The position numbers were made by a program, and so were the translations under genes. 64,000 nucleotides of DNA, taken from NCBI RefSeq assembly GCF_000260135.1, contig NZ_JH651384.1:4138693-4202692 (forward strand). The letters run 5' to 3'. This document shows positions 26,561 through 35,875 of this stretch, piece after piece. Each line of letters opens with the position of its first letter. The stretch's first letter is position 1. The stretch is from Thiothrix nivea DSM 5205 (GTDB taxonomy: Bacteria > Pseudomonadota > Gammaproteobacteria > Thiotrichales > Thiotrichaceae). The notes under the pieces were generated by a model. The model saw only the letters and a list, made by a program, of their open reading frames with translations, did not search any database and was not told the origin of the DNA.

Positions 26561-28006
26561 TTACGGCTTTAGCTGCTGTGATCTCTGGATGAATGGAAAA
26601 TACCGTTGCAGATGCGCACGTATGCTACCGGTATCCAGCATAAGCAGTAGGGCAGCGTAAGCGAGGCAACCCGTCGACAATTGCAGCACCAGCCAGCCCA
26701 GGCCGGTTTTACCGTGGAGCGGATACAAGGCCAGCGACATACCGAGGGTAGCCAGAACAATGCCAGCAAGTGCTTTGCCGGGTAACGGTAAGGGAAACCA
26801 GTGCCTTCCCTGCCAAGCACTCAGCAACAGGCCAGCTGCATAAGCCGCAAAGGTGGCCCAGGCCGCGCCAAACATGCCATGGTGCGGGATCAGCAACAGG
26901 TTCAGAAGCAGGTTAGACCCTGCTGCGACCAGCAATATCCATACCTGGCTCTGGGTGTGTTTTCCCAGTTGGAATGCCAGGTCAAAGAAATAGGATTTGA
27001 AACCGGCTAACAGGATGGCTGCGGCAATCAGCGGTGTCAGTGCCAGCACGGTTGCCCGGAATTCTGCCCCTATCAGCAGCGCGGCAAGGTTGGGGGTAAT
27101 CATCACCAGCCCGGCGGCTGCTGGCAGCGCAATGCCCGACAGGAGCAGGGCATGTTGGCGGCTGTGCTCGCGGGCGGCGGCCATGCCATGTTTTTCCAGC
27201 GCATTGACCAACATGGGGTAAATGGCGAGGTTGATGCTCATCATCAGCATGACCAGGGTAAAGCGCGGCAGGTCATAGGCAACCGCGTATTGCCCTGCGC
27301 TGTCCACGCCATCCAGCCATGCCAGCAACAGGCGGTCGGAACTGTTGATGACTTCGTTCAGCAGGGCGGAAGCTGTCAGCGGCCGCCCATAGGCCAGCAT
27401 TTGCCGCAGGATACTTTTGTCCACCCAGCGCCAGTGGAAGTGCTGCCATTCCCGGCGGCACAAGACCAACAAGGGCAGCAGGTTGCCGAGGAACAGCCCC
27501 CACAAAATGCCTGCGGCACTGTGGGTTGCCCATGCCAGCGAGCCGCCAATACCCAGTGCTAGCAGGGTTTTACCGAGCATCATGCCGCCGTAGCGGTAAG
27601 GGTTCAGTTGCGAGTTTTGCAGTTGCAGGTTTAGCTCAAAAAATGCCCATGCTGCCAATAGCAATCCGCTGGCCAACACCAGTTGTGCCACCACCGGACT
27701 GGGGATGAACAGCCAGCCTAGCAGACAGGCTCCAAGCCCAAACAGGGCAATAATGCCGTATGCAGCCAGGATGGTGGAGAAAAACACAGCCTGCCGGTTG
27801 GCGAAGCGTGGCAGAAAGCGCAGTACCCCAAGATTTAGCCAGCCAAACAACAGCATTTGCAGGAAGCTGACCAAGGCCAGCACCAAAGAGTACTGGCCAT
27901 ATTCCTGGGGACTTAGCAGGCGGGTATAAAGCGCCAGGGCAACAAAATTGATCAGCCCGGGCAGGCCGCGTGCCAACAGGTACAGAAGGCTGTGACGGAT
28001 GATCAT
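26561..28006 (-). CDS. Polysaccharide flippase (Wzx/MOP family)
   Basis: A 481-aa polytopic membrane protein with about 12-14 hydrophobic helices. The N-terminal SLLYLLARGLPGLINFVALALYTRLLSPQEYGQYSLVLALVSFL is typical of lipid-linked oligosaccharide flippases. It would move undecaprenyl-linked repeat units across the inner membrane. Its start overlaps the upstream glycosyltransferase stop as ATGA. Confidence 0.88.
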   Translation of the reverse strand: MIIRHSLLYLLARGLPGLINFVALALYTRLLSPQEYGQYSLVLALVSFLQMLLFGWLNLGVLRFLPRFANRQAVFFSTILAAYGIIALFGLGACLLGWLFIPSPVVAQLVLASGLLLAAWAFFELNLQLQNSQLNPYRYGGMMLGKTLLALGIGGSLAWATHSAAGILWGLFLGNLLPLLVLCRREWQHFHWRWVDKSILRQMLAYGRPLTASALLNEVINSSDRLLLAWLDGVDSAGQYAVAYDLPRFTLVMLMMSINLAIYPMLVNALEKHGMAAAREHSRQHALLLSGIALPAAAGLVMITPNLAALLIGAEFRATVLALTPLIAAAILLAGFKSYFFDLAFQLGKHTQSQVWILLVAAGSNLLLNLLLIPHHGMFGAAWATFAAYAAGLLLSAWQGRHWFPLPLPGKALAGIVLATLGMSLALYPLHGKTGLGWLVLQLSTGCLAYAALLLMLDTGSIRAHLQRYFPFIQRSQQLKP

Positions 28007-29130
28007 GTGAACAGCTTCTGGTAAACCTGCAAGGTCTGGTGGACAACTCGCTCAACGCTGAACTCCTGTTCCACCAGTTGGCGTCCAGCGTGCCCCAGTC
28101 GTCTGCGTTTATGCGGGTTGCGCAACAGGATTTCAATGCCTGCTGCCAGCGCATCGCTGCTGCGGGGTTCCACCAGCAGGCCGTTTTGCTGGTGCAGGGT
28201 GATTTCACGGCAACCCGGTACGTCGCTGGCAACAATAGCACGCCCGCAAGCAGCGGCTTCCAACAGGACTTTCGGCACGCCTTCGCGGTAGGAGGGCAGG
28301 CAGATGATGTGTGCCTGGGGCAGGATGTCAGCCATGTCGCTACGGTATCCCCACCATTCGAGGAAGCCTTCCTGTTGCCACTGTTGCAGCACTCCCACGG
28401 GAACGGCGTCACGGTTGTAGGGAGCTTCGCCCACTAGCACAAAGCGTGCCTCCAGACCTTTGGCGTGGATTTTGCGGGCAGCAGCAGCGAATTCATGCAC
28501 CCCTTTGCTTTTGAGCATACGTGCGGCGAGGATGATGACTGGCGTCCCCTCGGGTTCGGGGCGGTAGCTGAATTCACGCAGGTTGACGCCGGAACTGCGG
28601 ATCAATACCGAGCGTTGTTCGCGGGTGATGCCTGCCTCGGTGAACAGGCCAAGGTCATCCGGATTCTGGAAAATGGCCCAGGCGCGTGACGGGAGAAAGA
28701 TGATTTTGTAAACCGGCGTGATGGCCGTCCTCAATACCCGGGTGGCGATATCCTGATGGGTAAACAGGGTACCAATGCCGGTAAAAGCGTAGATGGAACG
28801 GGTATGCCCCGAGAGTAGCGCGGCGATACCACCATAAAGGATGGCCTTGACCGCAATATGGTGGATCAGGTCGGGTTGTACCCACTGATACAGACGGAAC
28901 AGGCTCCAGACAGTGTTGAGTTCGCGCAAGGGGTTACGGCTCATCCGATCCATCGAAAACTGGTGGTAGTTCATGCCATGGCTCTGGATACTCATGGCCG
29001 AAGGGTTGCTTTCCGGCTCCGGCATGGCAACATGCACATCGTACCCCTGGTTACCGAGCTGTCTTGCCAAGGGCAGGCGATGCGACAGAAAAAAAGCGGC
29101 GTCATTGCCGACGAACAGGATTTTTTTCAT
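28003..29130 (-). CDS. Glycosyltransferase, GT4 family
   Basis: A 375-aa GT-B fold enzyme. The N-terminal domain begins MKKILFVGNDAAFFLSHRLPLARQLGNQGYDVHVA. The C-terminal nucleotide-sugar domain contains ILAARMLKSKGVHEFAAAA and the PSYREGVPKVLLEAAACGRAIVASDVPGCRE signature (E-x7-E). It probably adds a sugar to the lipid-linked repeat unit. It lies 11 bp after asnB and overlaps the flippase gene. Confidence 0.9.
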   Translation of the reverse strand: MKKILFVGNDAAFFLSHRLPLARQLGNQGYDVHVAMPEPESNPSAMSIQSHGMNYHQFSMDRMSRNPLRELNTVWSLFRLYQWVQPDLIHHIAVKAILYGGIAALLSGHTRSIYAFTGIGTLFTHQDIATRVLRTAITPVYKIIFLPSRAWAIFQNPDDLGLFTEAGITREQRSVLIRSSGVNLREFSYRPEPEGTPVIILAARMLKSKGVHEFAAAARKIHAKGLEARFVLVGEAPYNRDAVPVGVLQQWQQEGFLEWWGYRSDMADILPQAHIICLPSYREGVPKVLLEAAACGRAIVASDVPGCREITLHQQNGLLVEPRSSDALAAGIEILLRNPHKRRRLGHAGRQLVEQEFSVERVVHQTLQVYQKLFT

Positions 29131-29141
29131 TGGCTCCCCCT

Positions 29142-31121
29142 TTACGCCGCCATTGCCCGGATGACTGGGCTTTGCTGTTCATGCCATGCCTGGAACATCA
29201 ATACGTCCCACAGGAGGTACTGCCAGTTATGGGTTCCGGCTAGGTGTTGACGCCATTTTTCTTCGATGGGGGCAGGGTCGAAAAAGCCTTCCTGTCGTAA
29301 CCGCGCAGGTGCCAGCAGGCTTTCTGCCCAGTCACGCAGGCTGGTGCGCAGCCAGTTGTCAAGCGGGACGCCGAAGCCCTTTTTCGGGCGTTCAATCAGG
29401 TTGCGTGGAACGTAGTGGTCCAGAATCTGGCGCAGGATCCATTTGCCCTGGCCATTGTGGATTTTCAGCGGCAAGGGCAATTGCCAGGCAAACTCCACCA
29501 CCCGGTGATCCAGGAACGGCGCGCGGGTTTCCAGGCTGACCCCCATGGCAGTGCGGTCAACCTTGACCAGGATGTCGCCGGGCAGGTAGCCGGTTGCATC
29601 CATGTACATCATCCGTTCCGGAAATGTCAGCCCTGCCGGGATGTTGGTAGGGATCGGGTCGGGGCTGTGCTGGAGGCCAAGCACGACTTCTTCCGGCTGC
29701 TTCCAGTGGGAAATGAGGCGGCGGTAAATGTCTTCGGGTGAACGGGCATTTAATGTTTCACTTGCTTTGCGTAGCTTTTCGCCTGGTTCGTTAAAACGTA
29801 GCTGCTCCGGCAAGGCGGAAGATAGTGGATTGAGCAGCCTGTCCCACTGGCGTGCGTCCAGTCTCCCCAGGGTTCCGGCAAGCCCGCTGCGCAGAAAGCC
29901 GGGCAGGTGTTGTAAACGCCGCCAGATTTGCTGGGCGTAGAAATAGCGGTTGTAGCCGCCGAACAATTCATCCGCCCCGTCACCGGACAGGCTGACCGTT
30001 ACCCGGGTTTTGGCCAATTGCGCTACCAGTAGGGTGGGGATCTGCGACATGTCTGAAAATGGCTCGTCAAACAGGGTTGGCAGGCGGGGAATGATATCCA
30101 TCGCATCCACGGGGCTGGCGATGAATTCGGTATGCTCCGTGCCCAGGTGGCGGGCGACTTCGCGGGCGTAGCCAGCTTCATTGAAGCTTTCTTCCTCATA
30201 GCCGATGGTGAAGGTTTTGACGGGGCGGTTTGATTGTTCCTGCATCAGGGCGACCACCAGCGAGGAGTCGATACCTCCAGACAAGAATGCCCCTAGTGGC
30301 ACGTCGGATAGCATCTGTTGACGTACTGCGCGGCTTAGCAGTGTTTCCAGGGCTGCCGTTTGTTCGGGCAGGTTTTTGAAGGTGATACTGTCGTGGGTGT
30401 TGCCGATATACGCCGGTAATGACCAATAGCTTTCCGTTTGAAAGGTGCAGCCCGGCGTTGCCTGGGGGGTGACATGCAGCAGATGCCCAGGTTCCAGCTT
30501 GAAAATACCCTGGTAAATGGTATGCGGCGCGGGTATGTAGCTCAGGCGTAACTGGCTGGCGATGGCGTCGCGGTTGATACCGGCATTCCATTCGTGATGG
30601 GCGCGCAGGGCTTTTAGTTCGGAACCGAACAGGAAATGCCGCCCGACCCAGCCGTAATAGAGTGGCTTTTCCCCCATACGGTCGCGGGCTAGCGTCAGGC
30701 GGCGGGTGTGCCCATCCCATACAGCCATGGCGAACATGCCAATACAGGCTTGTAGGGTGCGGCGGATTCCCCAGCAGGAAAAAGCTGCCAGCAAGGTTTC
30801 AGTATCCGATGTGCCGCGCCAGTGGGTGTAGCCCTCCCTGGCGAGACGCTTGCGCAATTCCTGATGATTGTATATCTCGCCATTGAAAATCAGGGTATAA
30901 CGGCCAGAAGCCGAGGCCATGGGTTGATGGCCTTCGGGAGACAGGTCGAGGATGGCAAGCCGCCGATGCCCCAACGCGATACCAGCTTCCCGGTCTATCC
31001 ACAAGCCACTATCATCAGGCCCCCTGTGCGCGAGGGTGGATGTCATCCGGTGCAGATTGCTGTGCATGTCTGCTGAATTCCGTTTGTTCGAGAGGGAGTA
31101 GAAGCCCGTCAGTCCGCACAT
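29142..31121 (-). CDS. asnB: Asparagine synthase-like glutamine amidotransferase
   Basis: A 659-aa class II amidotransferase. The N-terminal nucleophile Cys2 (MCGLTGFYSL) fixes the start. TLAHRGPDDSGLW and FNGEIYNHQELR follow. The synthetase domain has the PP-loop SGGIDSS and SLSGDGADELFGGYNRY. In exopolysaccharide clusters such proteins are thought to amidate sugars or cell-surface precursors rather than make free asparagine. The gene's first 107 bp overlap the 3' end of the preceding glycosyltransferase gene. Confidence 0.9.
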   Translation of the reverse strand: MCGLTGFYSLSNKRNSADMHSNLHRMTSTLAHRGPDDSGLWIDREAGIALGHRRLAILDLSPEGHQPMASASGRYTLIFNGEIYNHQELRKRLAREGYTHWRGTSDTETLLAAFSCWGIRRTLQACIGMFAMAVWDGHTRRLTLARDRMGEKPLYYGWVGRHFLFGSELKALRAHHEWNAGINRDAIASQLRLSYIPAPHTIYQGIFKLEPGHLLHVTPQATPGCTFQTESYWSLPAYIGNTHDSITFKNLPEQTAALETLLSRAVRQQMLSDVPLGAFLSGGIDSSLVVALMQEQSNRPVKTFTIGYEEESFNEAGYAREVARHLGTEHTEFIASPVDAMDIIPRLPTLFDEPFSDMSQIPTLLVAQLAKTRVTVSLSGDGADELFGGYNRYFYAQQIWRRLQHLPGFLRSGLAGTLGRLDARQWDRLLNPLSSALPEQLRFNEPGEKLRKASETLNARSPEDIYRRLISHWKQPEEVVLGLQHSPDPIPTNIPAGLTFPERMMYMDATGYLPGDILVKVDRTAMGVSLETRAPFLDHRVVEFAWQLPLPLKIHNGQGKWILRQILDHYVPRNLIERPKKGFGVPLDNWLRTSLRDWAESLLAPARLRQEGFFDPAPIEEKWRQHLAGTHNWQYLLWDVLMFQAWHEQQSPVIRAMAA

Positions 31122-32328
31122 GATTTACTAACTCCTTGTATATGTTCTGGTATTGGGTGGTGATGGCGTGGATGTTGTAATGCTTGCGGATGCGTTGCAT
31201 GGCGCGTAACCCCAATTCCTTGCGCCATACCTCGCCAGCATTGATCCACTCCAACCAGGCGAATGCCAAGGCGGAAGGTGTGGCCTCCGGCACTTGCAGC
31301 ACCCGACCGGTTTTGCCAATGATAAGGGGGACATCGCCCACATCCGTGGCGATGCAGGGGATACCGCAAGCCATGGCCTCACCAATGGCGTTGGGGAAGC
31401 CCTCGCCACGGGATGAGGTCAGCGAGAAAATATCCATGGCGTTCAGCAGGCAGTAGATGTCCTTGCGTTCGCCCAGCAAGTGCAGTTGGTTTTTGCCAGG
31501 GAAGCGTTGCAGCAAGGGGTGCAGGGCAGGGTTGTCTGCGGTGACATCACGCCCCGTGAGAATGAAATGGACATTTTTCTGGTGCTGCATCAACAGGCTG
31601 GCAGCTTCCAGAAACAGCGCGTGATTTTTCATTGGGTGGTAGCGCGCGGTCATACCAATCACCAGTGCATCAGACGGGATGCCGAGGCTTTCCCGGATGC
31701 TTTCCCGGTAGTAGCTGTTGGGCGCGAACCGCTGGATGTCAAAACCGTTTGGCACGACCCGGGTTTTCAAGGGGGAATAGCCAAAGGCGGCATGCTGGTC
31801 TGCACTGAGGTATGAGTTGTACAGGATGTGTTCCGGGCGATGGCTGAGTTTCGCTGCTGCCTGGATAACCCAGCGGGTGGTCATGGGTTCATGGCGGATG
31901 TCATACAGGGTCTGGCGGATATTCCACAGTAACGGGAAGCGGCCACCCAGCGCCATGTTGGCCAAGGAGGCAGCCAGATTGCCGTGATACATCCAGCCTT
32001 GCACGATATCGGGTTGTAATTTGCGCAATAACCGCGCCAGTCTGAGGATGTGCCAGCCAGAGCTGAAATCACGGCGCATGTTGAGCGAATGGACATTAAT
32101 GCCATGCGCCCGGATGCGTTTGCCCAGGTCGGCTTCGTCATCCAGCGAGATGACAATCGGGTCAAACTGGGTGAGGTCGGTATGCGCCAACAGTTTGTAC
32201 AGCATCATTTCCGCCCCCCCCGTTGACAGGCAGGTAATGACGTGTACCACCCGGATTTTGTTGATTTCGTTATCCATCAGAAAGACCCCATGCGATTTAA
32301 AGTTCAAGCCAGCGCTGAGCAATGACAC
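31015..32328 (-). CDS. Glycosyltransferase, GT4 family, with long 3' overlap into asnB
   Basis: A GT-B enzyme of 437 aa from GTG 32328, or 420 aa from ATG 32277 (MDNEINKIRVVHVITCLSTGGAE, which I consider likelier). The acceptor domain has ...GGAEMMLYKLLAHTD. The donor domain has VIGMTARYHPMKNHALFLEAA and SSRGEGFPNAIGEAMACGIPCIATDVGD. The last 35 or so residues run over the start of asnB in another frame. It belongs to the polysaccharide operon. Confidence 0.88.
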   Translation of the reverse strand: MSLLSAGLNFKSHGVFLMDNEINKIRVVHVITCLSTGGAEMMLYKLLAHTDLTQFDPIVISLDDEADLGKRIRAHGINVHSLNMRRDFSSGWHILRLARLLRKLQPDIVQGWMYHGNLAASLANMALGGRFPLLWNIRQTLYDIRHEPMTTRWVIQAAAKLSHRPEHILYNSYLSADQHAAFGYSPLKTRVVPNGFDIQRFAPNSYYRESIRESLGIPSDALVIGMTARYHPMKNHALFLEAASLLMQHQKNVHFILTGRDVTADNPALHPLLQRFPGKNQLHLLGERKDIYCLLNAMDIFSLTSSRGEGFPNAIGEAMACGIPCIATDVGDVPLIIGKTGRVLQVPEATPSALAFAWLEWINAGEVWRKELGLRAMQRIRKHYNIHAITTQYQNIYKELVNHVRTDGLLLPLEQTEFSRHAQQSAPDDIHPRAQGA

Positions 32329-33370
32329 CTAATTCAAGATGCGTGACCGCATTGACTCCCTGTTGGCGAAATGCTGCGCAAAGTTCTGGATTTTCCATTA
32401 AGTAATCAATGGATTTTGTGAGTTCATCAGTATTTTCATTATTTATGAGGATACCATTCACGCCGTGTGTGAGAATTTCGTTTGGGCCAGTCGGGCAGTT
32501 TGTGGCGATAACCGGGCAGCGGCAGGCCAGCGCTTCTAACAGGACATTGGGGTAACCTTCATAACGGCTTGAAAGAATGAATATTTGTGCATTCGCCAAG
32601 TAACGGTAAGGGTTGTTGGCCATACCGGGCAGATGGATTTTTCCAGTTAGCCCGAGGTGCCTAATCTGCTGTTGCAGGTTGGCCCGTTGCCCGCCTTCAC
32701 CCAGGATCAGCAGGTCGGTTGTCTGCGATGCCTTACTGTTGGCGAAAGCATTTATCAGCAAATCAAAACCTTTCTGTGGATGCAGGCGGCCAATTGCCAG
32801 CAAATAGGGGCGGGGGTGTTCAATGGGTTGTTTCTTTAATAGGTCAATGGTGTGGAAATCCAGTGGGTTGGGGATACTGGTGACGTTTTTTAAACCCAGA
32901 TTTTGCTCAAGCATGTCCGCAATGGCGGTAGAAACGGCGATAACCTTGTGTGCCCGTGGGTAGAGCAAGCGCATCATCCAGCGGGTAACGGGGGAAAATT
33001 TACGTGGGTTGTTACGCACGGATACAACCGCCCGCCTGCTGGCAAGCAGGGTTGGGAAATTGGCGCTTTCCATGAAGGAAAAAATGTGGGTGTAGTGGTG
33101 TTGCTGAAACCGGCAGCGTAATTTATAAAAGCGGCGGAACAGGTTCAGGGTTTTCTTCCAGGGATTGCTGCTGGCGGGGCAGTCCAGGTCAACCAGGGTT
33201 CCACCATGAGGGTAGGCTGTCAGCCTGCCGTCGAATACGATCAGGTCAACAGCATGTGTGTGTGCGAACTGTTCGGACAACAAGGATGCCACCCGTTCCG
33301 CCCCCCCTTTGGTAAGGCTGTAGATGACAACGGCAATACGCTCTGGCTTGGTCAGGTATGCTTCAGACAT
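32297..33370 (-). CDS. Glycosyltransferase, GT4 family
   Basis: A 357-aa GT-B fold enzyme. The N-terminal domain has IAVVIYSLTKGGAERVASLLSEQF. The donor domain has LLAIGRLHPQKGFDLLINAFANS and SSRYEGYPNVLLEALACRCPVIATNCPTGPNEIL. It overlaps the upstream O-antigen ligase-like gene by 8 bp. It overlaps the next glycosyltransferase only if the GTG start of that gene is used. Its local base composition is a little more AT-rich than its neighbours, as is common in sugar clusters. Confidence 0.89.
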   Translation of the reverse strand: MSEAYLTKPERIAVVIYSLTKGGAERVASLLSEQFAHTHAVDLIVFDGRLTAYPHGGTLVDLDCPASSNPWKKTLNLFRRFYKLRCRFQQHHYTHIFSFMESANFPTLLASRRAVVSVRNNPRKFSPVTRWMMRLLYPRAHKVIAVSTAIADMLEQNLGLKNVTSIPNPLDFHTIDLLKKQPIEHPRPYLLAIGRLHPQKGFDLLINAFANSKASQTTDLLILGEGGQRANLQQQIRHLGLTGKIHLPGMANNPYRYLANAQIFILSSRYEGYPNVLLEALACRCPVIATNCPTGPNEILTHGVNGILINNENTDELTKSIDYLMENPELCAAFRQQGVNAVTHLELGVIAQRWLEL

Positions 33371-34574
33371 GGGCAGTTTTGGGAATGACCGATAATGGCG
33401 AGGGCGTCAGCCGCCAGCGGAGGATGATTTGTTGATTGTCTAACCATGCATGACTGATCAGCAGGCTATACAGTACCCAGGCAATTTTTTCCATGCTCCA
33501 TTCGGTCGACATTTGGGTGAGCAACAGACAGCCCATCAGGATGATCTGGAATCGCCTGTCCTGGTGGGGAACTTGCGGCAACAGCCGCAGCAGCGCCAGC
33601 AAAAAAGCGGAAAAAATCAGTATTCCAATCAGGCCGGTTTCCACCAGCAGGGAAATAAATGTGTTGTGCGCGCTTTCCGAAATGGAAAAGGGGTTGACGG
33701 CTTTGCGGAACGCACCTAGCCCGTGACCAACAATGGGGTGCTCCTGCCAAGCCAGCAGGCCATACTTCCAGATGGTCGTGCGCCCTGTCAGGGTGCCTGA
33801 GGAGGCTTCGTGGCCGATGGTAGCCAGGCGGTCGAGCGAGGTCTGGGGGATCATTGGCAGCAAGGCGACGATCAGGCCGATCACACTGACAGCGGTAATG
33901 ACGCGCCATGCCAGTCTACTGCGCTGGAATATGACCAGGGCGTAAAGTGAGCCAACTGAGGCAATGACAAAGCCAGTGCGCGACGCACTGAGAACGATGG
34001 CTGACAGTGCAGCCGGAATATAAAGGAGGTTGATTAGCTTCCAGCCAATATTGCGGTCTTCCATCAACAGGTGCAGCGCGACCGGAATACCTAAAGCCAG
34101 CATGGCGGCCAGCTCGTTTTCATTGACCCCTTCTGCTGCGTAACGGTTGAAACTGGCCTGATGGCCGGAAAACCATGACTGCAAGGTAAAGAAAATCAGC
34201 ACATAACCGCCCAGTACCAAGGCTTGCCAGGCTTCCCGCAAATCTTCGCGGGTGCGGATGAATTGCCACATGAGTATGCTGAACAGGAACAGCTGCACCA
34301 TGCTGAAGGCGTATTCCTGGGTTTTTTCTGGCCAGACAGACCAGAACAGGGTTAGCCAGACCCACAGGGTAAACAGCCCGATCCACAAGTGTACGCCTTG
34401 CAAAGGGCGGATGCGGTTGTTCATCAGGATGGTACCCATCCCCACCACGAAGGCGGCGGCACCCAACATGCGCGCCAGAGTGCCAACCCCTGGAAATTCC
34501 ACCATGTCGTGCCAGGGTACGGAAAAGATGAAAACCACGATCAGGACGTTGACCACGCGGCACATGCAAGCCAT
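33363..34574 (-). CDS. O-antigen ligase/polymerase-like membrane protein (Wzy/WaaL family)
   Basis: A 403-aa polytopic membrane protein with about ten helices. Its large periplasmic loop includes GRTTIWKYGLLAWQEHPIVGHGLGAFRKA and HNTFISLLVETGLIGIL, the PF04932 hallmark. In a locus with a flippase and a Wzc-like kinase it is most likely the repeat-unit polymerase (Wzy). It is the first gene of the minus-strand run and is divergent from the acyltransferase across about 200 bp in which I see no clear promoter. Confidence 0.85.
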   Translation of the reverse strand: MACMCRVVNVLIVVFIFSVPWHDMVEFPGVGTLARMLGAAAFVVGMGTILMNNRIRPLQGVHLWIGLFTLWVWLTLFWSVWPEKTQEYAFSMVQLFLFSILMWQFIRTREDLREAWQALVLGGYVLIFFTLQSWFSGHQASFNRYAAEGVNENELAAMLALGIPVALHLLMEDRNIGWKLINLLYIPAALSAIVLSASRTGFVIASVGSLYALVIFQRSRLAWRVITAVSVIGLIVALLPMIPQTSLDRLATIGHEASSGTLTGRTTIWKYGLLAWQEHPIVGHGLGAFRKAVNPFSISESAHNTFISLLVETGLIGILIFSAFLLALLRLLPQVPHQDRRFQIILMGCLLLTQMSTEWSMEKIAWVLYSLLISHAWLDNQQIILRWRLTPSPLSVIPKTAHV

Positions 34575-34777
34575 TCCTCCAGTTGATTGTTAACCATCCT
34601 CTTACAACGAAAGGGGGTGATAAAGGCGAGGCAGGACGGGGGCGGCTATTTACCGGATGAATGCAGGTGGGGCACGTTAATCGGTTGCTTGTGCCCGCCT
34701 GCGCAGGTTGTGGGGGCGTCTGCTGCTGACTGGGGTTAAGTTGCTGGAAACCTGAATTTTCATGCTAAGGATAGGCA

Positions 34778-35875
34778 ATGAAACTATACAAGCTGGAAGC
34801 AGTCCGTGGCGCTGCCGCTTTTTATCTGGTGTTGCACCATACCTTGCCGCATGAAATCTGGCTGTGGGGTGTCAATGTCGGGAATTTGCTGCGCTTTGGG
34901 CAGGAATCGGTGATTACTTTTTTTTTGCTGTCCGGTTTTGTCATCCATTATTCATGGAGCCTGTCCAGTGACCGGCGTTTCCGTGCTTATTTCCTCAAGC
35001 GGTTTACCCGCCTGTATGTGCCTTTGCTGGTGGTTTTGCCGCTCACTTGGCTAATTAGTTCGTGGTTGCAGGGTAAATGGCTTTTGCCGGATTTCCCCAA
35101 CTTGGCGGGCAACTTGCTGATGTTGCAGGACCTGAAGGATGAAACCCGGCCTGGCGCGTTGGTCGGGCCGTATATGGGCAATTCGCCGTTGTGGTCATTG
35201 TCATATGAGTGGTGGTTTTACATGCTGTATTTCCCGTTGATGACCTGGGTTAAAGATGCCAGCTGGCGGACGATGCTGGTTTTTGGCATCTCTATTGCCG
35301 CTGCCATCGCCTATACGCTGGAACCCCTTTATGTATTGCGGGTGCTGATGTATTTTTCTATCTGGTGGGCCGGCGTCTGGTTGGCTGAAATTTGGCTGGG
35401 GAAACAGCGGGTCGGCTTCAGGGATGCGCTGCCTGCCATTATCGGTTTGGGCGGGGTGTCCCTGATCCTGCTGATTAACCTGTTCAACTGGATGCAGCAG
35501 GGGAATAATCCGGCAATTGGCTTCCACCCATTTCTGGAACTGCGCCACGAGGGGTTTGCGCTGGCGCTGATCTTGGCGGCAATTGCCTGGAGCAAGTTTT
35601 ACTGGATTGGGTTTGATTGGCTGGTATGGCCATTCATGATTTTCGCGCCCATTTCCTATGCCCTGTATATCAGTCATGTGCATTTGATGCAGAAAGCGAC
35701 CTGGTTTTCTTTTCTGGGTAACTCTTATATGGAGTGGTTCGCGTATCTGGCTGTTTTGCTGGCATTCAGTTGGTGGTTGGAGCGCAAGTTTTACCCAGCG
35801 GTACGCCGGAAAATCCTGCGTTGGGGCTTGCCGCCACGCGCCGCGCAGGTGTTTGCCGCAGGGGGGCGGACATGA
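34778..35875 (+). CDS. Acyltransferase 3 family membrane protein
   Basis: A 365-aa integral membrane O-acyltransferase. LEAVRGAAAFYLVLHHTLPHE carries the R-x(many)-H active-site pattern of the family, and FFLLSGFVIHYSWSL and LKRFTRLYVPLL are also typical. About ten membrane helices follow. It probably O-acetylates the exopolysaccharide. The next gene starts within its stop codon (ATGA). Confidence 0.9.
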   Translation: MKLYKLEAVRGAAAFYLVLHHTLPHEIWLWGVNVGNLLRFGQESVITFFLLSGFVIHYSWSLSSDRRFRAYFLKRFTRLYVPLLVVLPLTWLISSWLQGKWLLPDFPNLAGNLLMLQDLKDETRPGALVGPYMGNSPLWSLSYEWWFYMLYFPLMTWVKDASWRTMLVFGISIAAAIAYTLEPLYVLRVLMYFSIWWAGVWLAEIWLGKQRVGFRDALPAIIGLGGVSLILLINLFNWMQQGNNPAIGFHPFLELRHEGFALALILAAIAWSKFYWIGFDWLVWPFMIFAPISYALYISHVHLMQKATWFSFLGNSYMEWFAYLAVLLAFSWWLERKFYPAVRRKILRWGLPPRAAQVFAAGGRT

